Assembly: GCA_031276195.1 (NCBI GenBank)
Contig: JAISNN010000053.1
Coordinates: forward strand, 1-38,895
Direction: 5' to 3'
Source of the DNA: Clostridiales bacterium
GTDB taxonomy: Bacteria; Bacillota; Clostridia; Christensenellales; JAISNN01
DNA: 38,895 bases
In this document: positions 23,986-30,502 of the stretch, in pieces
How positions within the stretch are numbered: position 1 is the stretch's first letter
How the letters are laid out: the number at the start of each line of letters is the position of its first letter
Position numbers and translations under genes: made by a program
The notes under the pieces: model-generated
Database searches by the model: none
Told to the model about the DNA's origin: nothing
The model's input: the letters and a program-made list of their open reading frames with translations, nothing else

Positions 23986-24882
23986 ATGAAAAAAACCTTC
24001 GCGTACTTATATTCTAAAGCCTTTTGCGTCGCTTCGGAATTCCTATTCGGAAAGACGCTCTACACCTTAGGCGGAGCGAAAGACGTCGTATTCGACAAAA
24101 AAATCAGATACTGCGGCGACGAAAATCTCTATCTCAACGTATGCCGTCAAAAAAACCAAAGCGAAAAACTGCCTCTTTTCATTTATCTGCACGGCGGCGG
24201 TTTCGTTTCTGGCGCGCCCGATTACAGAAAGGCGATCATTTCCAACATCGCGGCGGACGGATACGTCGTCGTCGGGATTTTTTACGGACTCGCCCCCAAA
24301 TACGTCTTTCCCGCCCCCGTCGAAAACATCTATAAGGCTCTCGCGTTCCTGAAAACCAACGCCGGCAAATACAACTTCGACGACGGAAAAATTTACGTCG
24401 CGGGCGAGTCGGCGGGCGCGTCGCTCGCGGTTACGCTGGGCGCGATTTCTTCAAACGATAAAATGAAAAATTTCTTTAACCTCGACCCCGGGTCAAAAGA
24501 TACCGCGTTCTCCGGTATAGGCGCGATCTGCGGTCTATACGACACCCATTCCGCGCTGAATTCGGGCTACCCGTATATGAAAGAATACCTCTGCTCCTAC
24601 GCCGATAAAGACGTCGACGGACTCCTAAACGACGAAGACGCTCAATATATGTCGCCGATAAGGTTCATAAATTCCTCTTTCCCGAAAACATTCGTCATCA
24701 CGGGCGAACGCGACGCGCTCCGCGAAGACGGTTTCCGCCTGTCCGAAAAACTCCAAGCCGTGAACGTCGAAAACGGCGCGTTCCACGGCGTCGGCGGAAC
24801 CGCTATCCACGCCTTCCCCGTCGGACAAGCCCTGCCCGTCGCAAAAACCGCCTTAGGCGAAATGCTGAAATTTTTTAAGTAA
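23986..24882 (+). CDS. HSL/type IV esterase-like alpha/beta hydrolase
   Basis: This 298-aa protein has the HGGGF oxyanion motif (residues 69-73) typical of hormone-sensitive-lipase-type carboxylesterases. The nucleophile Ser142 is in GESAG, and a late acid is present as Asp243 in GERDAL. His275 (TAIHAF) or His267 could complete the triad. The reading begins MKKTFAYLYSKAFCVASEFL with no clear signal peptide, so it is probably cytoplasmic. ATG 23986 follows GGGAGAA, which decides the start over an upstream in-frame ATG at 23923. It is a single-gene unit with its own promoter and terminator. Probable role: hydrolysis of short-chain esters; natural substrate unknown. Confidence 0.85.
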   Translation: MKKTFAYLYSKAFCVASEFLFGKTLYTLGGAKDVVFDKKIRYCGDENLYLNVCRQKNQSEKLPLFIYLHGGGFVSGAPDYRKAIISNIAADGYVVVGIFYGLAPKYVFPAPVENIYKALAFLKTNAGKYNFDDGKIYVAGESAGASLAVTLGAISSNDKMKNFFNLDPGSKDTAFSGIGAICGLYDTHSALNSGYPYMKEYLCSYADKDVDGLLNDEDAQYMSPIRFINSSFPKTFVITGERDALREDGFRLSEKLQAVNVENGAFHGVGGTAIHAFPVGQALPVAKTALGEMLKFFK

Positions 24883-24929
24883 TTTCTTTATTTTTTATGA
24901 ATTAAAAGTTTAAAAAGTTTAATTAGTAT

Positions 24930-24970
24930 AAAAAACTTCTCTCTTAAATGACAAGAGAGAAGTTTTTTGT
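24930..24970 (+). terminator. Rho-independent terminator of the hydrolase gene
   Basis: AAAAACTTCTCTC pairs with GAGAGAAGTTTTTT across an 11-nt loop, with a T run to 24968 and beyond. Confidence 0.8.
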
Positions 24971-25003
24971 TTTTATCTCGTTTTTTATATATTTAAAAAT
25001 GTT

Positions 25004-25070
25004 GGGAGTTGCAAAAATTCGTGATAAATAAAGCAAACGGGAACGCTTTTTATCACGAAAACTTAGAACC
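25004..25070 (+). repeat. Hairpin element, copy 2
   Basis: TCGTGATAAA (25019-25028) pairs with TTTATCACGA (25049-25058); inner AAAGC/GCTTT extends the stem. The trailing aaacttagaaccc parallels aaattcagaactc in copy 1. Confidence 0.7.
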
Positions 25071-25165
25071 CAAAAAATGTTTTTCATTTCATTTTTTTCA
25101 TTTTTTTCATTTTTTGGTTCTTGTGGTATATTTTTTTATTTTTTTAAATACTCTAAAATAGATAT

Positions 25166-25184
25166 TGACATTTTCTGAATGTCA
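25166..25184 (+). promoter_or_regulatory. Operator 1 of the XRE gene
   Basis: TGACATTTTCTGAATGTCA is a perfect inverted repeat with 7-bp arms and a 5-nt centre. It overlaps a TTGACA word (25165-25170) upstream of a TATAAT at 25205-25210. Confidence 0.65.
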
Positions 25185-25218
25185 AGAGCGGAGGCATTGT
25201 GTCTTATAATTAGAAAAA

Positions 25219-25237
25219 TGACAATTAGTAAATGTCA
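25219..25237 (+). promoter_or_regulatory. Operator 2 of the XRE gene
   Basis: TGACAATTAGTAAATGTCA has the same TGACA/TGTCA half-sites and the same overall 19-bp length as operator 1. It lies just downstream of TATAAT (25205-25210), where a bound repressor would block transcript initiation. Confidence 0.6.
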
Positions 25238-25282
25238 ATTAGTAACCGTTTTCTTAAAAAAATACCATTTCGGAAGTATACC

Positions 25283-25540
25283 GTGTTTAAAAATAAAAAC
25301 GACACAAAAAACAATATATGCGGAGAAAAGATTTCGAGACTGCGAAACGGGCTGAAACCCTACGTCTCTCAGCGTGCGCTCGCCGAAAAAATGCAGTTGA
25401 AAGGCATAGATTTGGACAAAAACGCCATTCAGCGCATCGAATGCGGAAACCGTTTCGTAACCGACATAGAACTGCGCGCCTTTGCGAATATTTTCGGCGT
25501 TTCCGCCGATTTTCTAATCTCCGGCGACGAACCGCGTTAA
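25283..25540 (+). CDS. XRE-family transcriptional regulator
   Basis: This small regulator has a Cro/C1 HTH in ICGEKISRLRNGLKPYVSQR, then ALAEKMQLKGIDLDKNAIQR and IECGNRFVTDIELRAFANIF, ending GVSADFLISGDEPR. The closing 'I..IE.G.R...D.EL..A..F.VS.D.L' is textbook for the family. I prefer GTG 25283 (85 aa), which has GGAAG 6 nt upstream. ATG 25232 (102 aa) has no ribosome site and lies within operator 2. Two matching palindromes upstream suggest that it represses its own promoter. It stands alone between the hydrolase and the sugar genes; a wider target is unknown. Confidence 0.8.
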   Translation: MFKNKNDTKNNICGEKISRLRNGLKPYVSQRALAEKMQLKGIDLDKNAIQRIECGNRFVTDIELRAFANIFGVSADFLISGDEPR

Positions 25541-25561
25541 AATAAAAAATTTTGGCATAAT

Positions 25562-25597
25562 ACGGGAGAAAACTTTTTGAAAAAACTTCTCTCCCGT
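25562..25597 (+). terminator. Terminator-like hairpin after XRE gene, copy 1
   Basis: ACGGGAGAAAACTTTTT pairs with AAAAAACTTCTCTCCCGT around a short loop. It lies 22 nt after the XRE stop. It lacks a clean T tail on the plus strand but is long and stable. Confidence 0.6.
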
Positions 25598-25740
25598 ACC
25601 CTCTTTCAAAAACTTTCGATAATACAGCGGTTAAATAACCGCGTTAAAGCATTTAAATTAAGGAATACCATTAAACAATCTAAAAACGTTTAAACGGGTC
25701 ATATAAATAACCGCGTTAAAATAAAAAATTTTGGTATGAT

Positions 25741-25776
25741 ACGGGAGAAAACTTTTTGAAAAAACTTCTCTCCCGT
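25741..25776 (+). terminator. Terminator-like hairpin, copy 2
   Basis: This is a sequence-identical copy of the hairpin at 25562-25597, carried along by the 179-bp duplication. Confidence 0.6.
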
Positions 25777-26075
25777 ACCCTCTTTCAAAAACTTTCGATA
25801 ATACAGCGGTTAAATAACCGCGTTAAAGCATTTAAATAAGGAATGCGATTAAACAATCTAAAAATATTTAAACGGATCATATAAATAACCGCGTTAAAGC
25901 ATTTAAATTAAGGAATGCGATTAAACAATCTAAAAACGTTTAAACGGGGCGTATTAAGCGGTAATTCAAAAAAACTCAAACGCGGCACACACAAAAATTT
26001 ACGCAAAAAACTTGAAATCTTTCGGCATTTTTGCCGTTTTTTTAACATTCGGGAACAAATACGGCAAAATTCTTC

Positions 26076-26104
26076 TTTCAATTTTAATGAAAATATGTTA
26101 TAAT
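26076..26104 (+). promoter_or_regulatory. Probable promoter of the MFS/GH32 unit
   Basis: TATAAT at 26099-26104 is preceded by a weak -35 (TTTCAA, 26076-26081) 17 nt upstream, giving a leader of about 45 nt. A weak -35 is what a regulated promoter may have. Confidence 0.45.
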
Positions 26105-26155
26105 AAAAACACCGCCGGAAAAAACGGCTATTATTGACTTTTTTGAGGAATTTTT

Positions 26156-27454
26156 ATGCCTTTATACGGAGAAGAACAAAAAAAATCGAATCGGGAATTC
26201 ACAAAACGAACACTCCTTTTGTCTCTCGCTTTCGCGTGGATTTCGATTTTTAACAGCGTTTTCGACTCGCTTATGCCTCTCATCGCGACCGCGCCGGTTT
26301 CCGAAGGCGGACTGGGGCTTTCCGACCTCAACAAAGGCGTCATTATGGCTCTCGACAACGTTCTCGCGCTTTTTTTGCTCCCGCTTTTCGGCTCTCTTTC
26401 CGACAAAAGCCGCAACAAAATGGGCAAGCGCACCCCTTTTATACTCTTTTTTTCAGCCGCCGCCGTGATTGTCTGGACTTTCGCGGGCGTTTCGCTCGGG
26501 CTGTCTTTTAACGTTCTCTTTATCGTTCTCCTCGCCGTAACGCTCTCCTTGAACGCAATGGCGCGCCCCGCGTCCCTCGCCCTCCTGCCCGACCTGACGC
26601 CGCTCAACAAGCGCAGAAAGGCAAACGCCGTAACTCAAATCGTCAGCATCGCGGCAACCGTCGCGGGCGTCGCTCTTTGCGAATTAAAAGCCGTCGGCTT
26701 TCAATACATATTCTATATCGATTCCGCGCTTATGGCGGTTTTGATCGTTATATTCGCCGTCAAGGTCAAAGAAAACAAATTGAGAGCGGCGTTCGACGCC
26801 CTCCCCGACGACGAAAAAAAGGCGGATTCCGAAACGGAGACATTCGACTTTCATACCAACGCGAAAAACTTAAAACGGAATAAAATAATCATTTTGACGG
26901 CGGTTTTCTTTTTTTACGTTTCGTTCAACGGGTTGGTGTCCTCTCTCTCGGTATACGCGACGGACGTTCTCAACCTGTCGAAGGGCGGGTTTACCGTTCC
27001 GCAACTGCTCTGCCTCGTCGCGGCGTGCGCGGCGGCCGTTCCCGTCGCGAAATTGTCAAAAAAAATCCAAAGGCGGCATCTTTTGATCATCGGGCTGGAT
27101 TTGATGATTTTGGCGTTTAGCTTGGCGGCGAGTCAAAACGAGATGACGGTTTTGATGCTTTTCAGTTTTGTTTTGGCGGGAATCGGGTATTCCGTCGCCC
27201 TCGTCAACCTCTTTCCGTATATTCTCGAACTGTCCGACCCGAAGCAAATCGGAAAAACTACGGGCGTTTTCAATACCGTTATGACGATCGCTATGGTTTT
27301 GACGCCCATCGCCAGCGGCGCGCTGCAAGACGTTTTCGGACGGTTTATACTCTTTCCGTATTGCCTCGCCGCCGTCATAATCGCGGCCGTTCTGCTTTTC
27401 TTTATTAAGGAGTCGTCCGGTGAAAAGCCGGCCGTTTCGGACGCAAAAGCTTAA
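26156..27454 (+). CDS. MFS sugar symporter (GPH/SLC45-like), probably sucrose
   Basis: This 432-aa protein has about 12 membrane segments. It contains the loop FGSLSDKSRNKMGKRTPFIL, with the conserved 'G.LSD......GRR.P' pattern of the sucrose-permease (SLC45) and GPH branches, and a matching motif at the start of the second half (KLSKKIQRRHLLI). A charged cytoplasmic loop of about 40 residues (LPDDEKKADSETETFDFHTN) splits the halves. The next gene encodes a beta-fructosidase, so import of sucrose or a related fructoside is the likely role (inference from context). GAGG precedes ATG 26156. It is likely co-transcribed with the GH32 gene across 116 bp. Confidence 0.82.
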   Translation: MPLYGEEQKKSNREFTKRTLLLSLAFAWISIFNSVFDSLMPLIATAPVSEGGLGLSDLNKGVIMALDNVLALFLLPLFGSLSDKSRNKMGKRTPFILFFSAAAVIVWTFAGVSLGLSFNVLFIVLLAVTLSLNAMARPASLALLPDLTPLNKRRKANAVTQIVSIAATVAGVALCELKAVGFQYIFYIDSALMAVLIVIFAVKVKENKLRAAFDALPDDEKKADSETETFDFHTNAKNLKRNKIIILTAVFFFYVSFNGLVSSLSVYATDVLNLSKGGFTVPQLLCLVAACAAAVPVAKLSKKIQRRHLLIIGLDLMILAFSLAASQNEMTVLMLFSFVLAGIGYSVALVNLFPYILELSDPKQIGKTTGVFNTVMTIAMVLTPIASGALQDVFGRFILFPYCLAAVIIAAVLLFFIKESSGEKPAVSDAKA

Positions 27455-27570
27455 ATTCCGCTTAAATAAATACTTAAAACGCGTTTTTATCGCGCTTAAA
27501 TTTAGAATTATCCGCGTATTACACACCGAATACAGACGGGTTTTACGCGCCTTTTTAAGGATTAAAAATT

Positions 27571-28662
27571 ATGAAAAACGGAAATTTACGACTGAAATAT
27601 CATTTCGAGCCGAAAAAAGGCTGGATAAACGACCCGAACGGCTTGATTTTTTTCGGAGGAAAGTATCACGCGTTTTTTCAATACAACCCCTATGCCGCAA
27701 AGTGGGGAAAAATGCACTGGGGACACGCCGTGAGCGGCGATTTATTGAATTGGGAGGAACTTCCCGCCGCCCTTTATCCCGACGCGCCCTATGAAAATTC
27801 GGGCGGCTGCTTTTCCGGCTCCGCCGTATGCGGCGGCGACGGAATGTTGTATCTCTTTTATACGTCCGTCGGAAAAGAAACGGGGCAAACCGTCTCTATG
27901 GCTTTCAGCCGCGACGGCACGCGCTTTGAAAAATATGCGGGAAACCCGATCATATCAAAAAATCCGCAAGGTTTCAAGAACTTCCGCGACCCGAAAGTCG
28001 CCAAAATCGACGGAATATACCGTATGGTCATAGGCGCGGGCGATAAAACCTGCGGAAAGGTGCTTCTGTTCGAAAGCGCGGACCTTTTAAACTGGAAGTA
28101 CGCGGGCGTTTTGTTCGGGGGCGGGGAATTTAAGGATTGTATCGAATGCCCCGATCTTTTTAAACTCGGCGATAAATACGTCCTTATGTTTTCAAAAATA
28201 GGCGAAAAGTTAAAAAGCGTCTATTTTGTCGTCGGAAATTTGAAAGACGGCGCGCTTACCGATTATTCCGTATGCAACCCCGAAAACGGCATAGACTTTT
28301 ACGCCCCTCAAACATTCGCGCGCGGCGATAAGCGGATTATGATCGGCTGGATGTATCACTGGGGAAAACGTCCGCCATTCGGCTGCAAGTTCGCGGGCGC
28401 GCTCTCGATTCCGCGGGAATTGACGCTCAACGACGGAAAAATATACAACTTCCCCGTCGATTCCGCGCGCCGCCTATTGAAACCGCAAAGCGAATACGTG
28501 TCCTTTCACGGAAACGAAATAGAGTTTTCCGATCATAAAAACAAAAAAACGGCGTTCGTGATGCCGGTCGAACCGAAACGCGTAGATATCTTGGAGGATA
28601 CAAAAACCGTCGAAGTGTTCCTGAACGGCGGCGAATGTTCCTATACTTTTTGGTTAAGATGA
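27571..28662 (+). CDS. Glycoside hydrolase family 32 beta-fructofuranosidase
   Basis: This 363-aa enzyme shows the three catalytic signatures of GH32: WINDPNG with nucleophile Asp21, FRDP with transition-state stabiliser Asp140, and ECPD with acid/base Glu192. It would cleave sucrose or fructosides to give fructose. There is no signal peptide, so it acts inside the cell on sugar brought in by the upstream MFS transporter. The protein is about 100 residues shorter than usual invertases (450-500 aa). The five-blade propeller seems complete, but the C-terminal beta-sandwich is reduced to about 75 residues ending TVEVFLNGGECSYTFWLR. AAGGATT precedes ATG 27571. Confidence 0.92.
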   Translation: MKNGNLRLKYHFEPKKGWINDPNGLIFFGGKYHAFFQYNPYAAKWGKMHWGHAVSGDLLNWEELPAALYPDAPYENSGGCFSGSAVCGGDGMLYLFYTSVGKETGQTVSMAFSRDGTRFEKYAGNPIISKNPQGFKNFRDPKVAKIDGIYRMVIGAGDKTCGKVLLFESADLLNWKYAGVLFGGGEFKDCIECPDLFKLGDKYVLMFSKIGEKLKSVYFVVGNLKDGALTDYSVCNPENGIDFYAPQTFARGDKRIMIGWMYHWGKRPPFGCKFAGALSIPRELTLNDGKIYNFPVDSARRLLKPQSEYVSFHGNEIEFSDHKNKKTAFVMPVEPKRVDILEDTKTVEVFLNGGECSYTFWLR

Positions 28663-28720
28663 ATTTCATTTCGCGAATGGAAATTTTAGTAAACTTCCTA
28701 CTAAGAAACGAAGATAATTA

Positions 28721-28772
28721 TTGACATACCGTATACTTTTATGCTAATATATAAGTACGGAAACGTTTCGTA
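28721..28772 (+). promoter_or_regulatory. Promoter with LacI/cre-like operator before the hydrolase gene
   Basis: TTGACA (28721-28726) and TAATAT (28745-28750) are 18 nt apart. Just after it, TACGGAAACGTTTCGTA (28756-28772) centres on the palindrome GAAACGTTTC. This resembles a cre/LacI-family operator and overlaps the predicted transcript start. The regulator is not in the window. Confidence 0.5.
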
Positions 28773-28790
28773 TCGCGTTAATAAATAAAA

Positions 28791-28820
28791 GGCGCGCGTA
28801 TTCTGTATAACGCGCCGTTT
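28791..28820 (+). terminator. Leader hairpin (possible attenuator)
   Basis: GGCGCG (28791-28796) pairs with CGCGCC (28811-28816) and is followed by GTTTTATAG. It sits in the 5' leader between the promoter and the ribosome site of the downstream gene. Confidence 0.4.
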
Positions 28821-28858
28821 TATAGATTTAAAAAAACATTTTCGGGAGGACTTTTATT

Positions 28859-29848
28859 ATGCTGTTTTTACAATTTAACTTAGGACTTTTTTTCGGAATT
28901 CTCGGCGGCGCGGTCGTCGTCATCGCTCTCGCGATTCTCGGGATAGGTCTTTTTGCTTTCAAAAAACTCATCATACGCCACAGTATGCTCGAAGACATAG
29001 GCAAAGATAAATTGATTTTGTCTCTTCTTTTCAAGTTAATGGGCGATTATGTCGTCGAATTCGGAAAATATATCGACGAAGAGTCGGAAAAACTCCTCGC
29101 AATTCCGCACGGAGAGGTTACGGTTACAACCAAAGACGGCTTGAAACTGATCGGCCGCTTCTTTGAAAATCCGATAAAAACCGATAAAACCGTCCTCTGT
29201 ATGCACGGCTATACGTCAGAGGGCAGACGCGATTTCGCGGGTCTGGCTCAGTTTTATCTCAACGAAGGCTATAACGTCCTCCTGCCCGACCACCGCGCCC
29301 ACGGACGCAGCGAAGGAAAATATATCGGATTCGCCGCTTTGGATCGCTTTGACGGGTTGCTCTGGCTGGACGTGCTGACAAAAAAATACCCGAACGGCAG
29401 TATCGTGATGACGGGAATTTCTATGGGCGGCGCGACCGTCCTCCAAATGGCGGATCTGGATTTGCCAAAAAACGTAAAAGCAATCGTTTCGGACTGCCCG
29501 TTCACTTCGGTAAAGGATGAATTGTCCTTTCAAATTAAAAGGATTTTTCACCTCCCGCCCTTTCCGTTCGTCAATATCGTGAGCGCGATATGCAAAAAAC
29601 GCGCGGGCTATGCCTTCGACGAGGCGGATTCAAGCGAGGCGGTCAAGAATTCAAAAGTTCCGATCCTCTTTATACACGGCGGCGCGGACGTCTTTATCCC
29701 CTACCAAATGAGCGAAAAATGCTTTAATAACTGCGTAACGGAGAAAAAATTCGTCATAGTGGACGGCGCGGCGCACGGGTCGAGCCACTATTGGAATTCG
29801 GAATTGTACGAAACTTCCGTCAAAGAATTTCTAAAAGGAAAGTTTTAG
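28859..29848 (+). CDS. Membrane-anchored alpha/beta hydrolase (Bem46/YfhR-like)
   Basis: This 329-aa protein has an N-terminal membrane segment (LFFGILGGAVVVIALAILGI, residues 9-28) and a soluble alpha/beta hydrolase domain. It shows an oxyanion region MHGYTSEGRRDF, DHRAHGRSEGK, and nucleophile Ser in GISMGG. The acid Asp is in HGGADVFIP and the His in GAAHGSSHYW. The arrangement matches the serine aminopeptidase S33/Bem46-like group, whose members are lipases, esterases or uncharacterised. GGGAGGA precedes ATG 28859. It is a single-gene unit with its own promoter; the terminator is probably at 30110-30137. The active site's side of the membrane is not certain. Confidence 0.85.
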   Translation: MLFLQFNLGLFFGILGGAVVVIALAILGIGLFAFKKLIIRHSMLEDIGKDKLILSLLFKLMGDYVVEFGKYIDEESEKLLAIPHGEVTVTTKDGLKLIGRFFENPIKTDKTVLCMHGYTSEGRRDFAGLAQFYLNEGYNVLLPDHRAHGRSEGKYIGFAALDRFDGLLWLDVLTKKYPNGSIVMTGISMGGATVLQMADLDLPKNVKAIVSDCPFTSVKDELSFQIKRIFHLPPFPFVNIVSAICKKRAGYAFDEADSSEAVKNSKVPILFIHGGADVFIPYQMSEKCFNNCVTEKKFVIVDGAAHGSSHYWNSELYETSVKEFLKGKF

Positions 29849-29974
29849 AGTTCAATATCGTGTAATATCTTCTTTAATCTATATACTTGCTCAAATAACA
29901 CCTATTTAGATTAACGATCGCCGCTATGATAGTCGTTATAAGGGAGATTTTTTTGCGGCGGTGGCGATATGTAT

Positions 29975-30026
29975 AGCGGTTAAACTTTAAAATCAAACAT
30001 ATGTTTGATTTAAAAGTTTAACCGCT
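29975..30026. repeat. 52-bp near-perfect palindrome
   Basis: Arms of 26 bp (AGCGGTTAAACTTTAAAATC ... mirrored to ... AAGTTTAACCGCT) meet at CAT|ATG with one mismatched pair. It lies in the 654-bp gene-free gap 29849-30502, which also contains hairpins at 30110-30137, 30137-30157 and 30310-30344 and no convincing ORF. Confidence 0.85.
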
Positions 30027-30109
30027 CTATAAAATGCGGCGGCAAACCGTTTTGCATTTTGCCGGATTTACCGCTATGACGGCATTAACCGGGCGGCAAT
30101 CCCCGCCCT

Positions 30110-30137
30110 CCGCCGTTAAATATGACGGCGGTTTTTA
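30110..30137 (+). terminator. Terminator-like hairpin
   Basis: CCGCCGT pairs with ACGGCGG around an 8-nt loop, followed by TTTTT (30132-30136). It is on the plus strand, 260 nt after the hydrolase stop, and is followed at once by the short perfect hairpin AATCCGTAC-ggt-GTACGGATT (30137-30157). Confidence 0.65.
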
Positions 30138-30309
30138 ATCCGTACGGTGTACGGATTAAAAGTTTAATTAGTATAGCATAAATTTTATTGTTGCGGACAT
30201 AAAACTTAAAAATTTCTATTTTTTTTGAAAAACTTTTCACAAAATTTTAATCCGCATATATGATTAAAATTATAACGGAAAAGATGCGGTGAACTTTCCG
30301 TAATGCAAG

Positions 30310-30344
30310 AAAACTCCTCTTTCAAAACGAAAAAGGAGTTTTTT
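30310..30344. terminator. Bidirectional terminator between hydrolase side and phoR
   Basis: AAAACTCCT and AGGAGTTTT pair around a 15-nt loop, with T runs on both strands. On the minus strand it lies 158 nt past the phoR stop and probably ends the phosphate operon. Confidence 0.7.
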
Positions 30345-30502
30345 AGAGAATACTTAATTGTTTTAGTTTTATTTAACTTATTTATGAAAGCCTTAATTTT
30401 GTAAAATTTTTTAATTATATCGTTTAGGTTTTATTATAAATTCTATCGGGTTTTTCTAAGCGTTATCAAGATATCCTTAATTTTGCAAGAAAGAAAAACA
30501 AG

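Larger units (their letters stand above)
25531..25950. repeat. 179-bp tandem duplication of the XRE 3' region, with a third partial copy
   Basis: Starting from the last codons of the XRE gene (accgcgttaa, 25531), a block of about 179 bp repeats at 25710. Each copy contains a hairpin and a 70-bp sub-block (aaccgcgttaaagcatttaa ... acgtttaaacgg). The sub-block appears a third time at about 25886-25948. The remainder of the gap to 26155 holds AT-rich sequence and the MFS promoter. Confidence 0.85.

Noticed and set aside
25915-26103. 62-aa plus-strand ORF
   Set aside because: It begins inside the XRE-downstream repeat, has no ribosome site and resembles no protein; it is a chance reading.
27571-28662. 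GH32 gene as a truncated pseudogene
   Set aside because: All three catalytic motifs and a rounded C-terminus are present with a good start site; only the accessory beta-sandwich is short.
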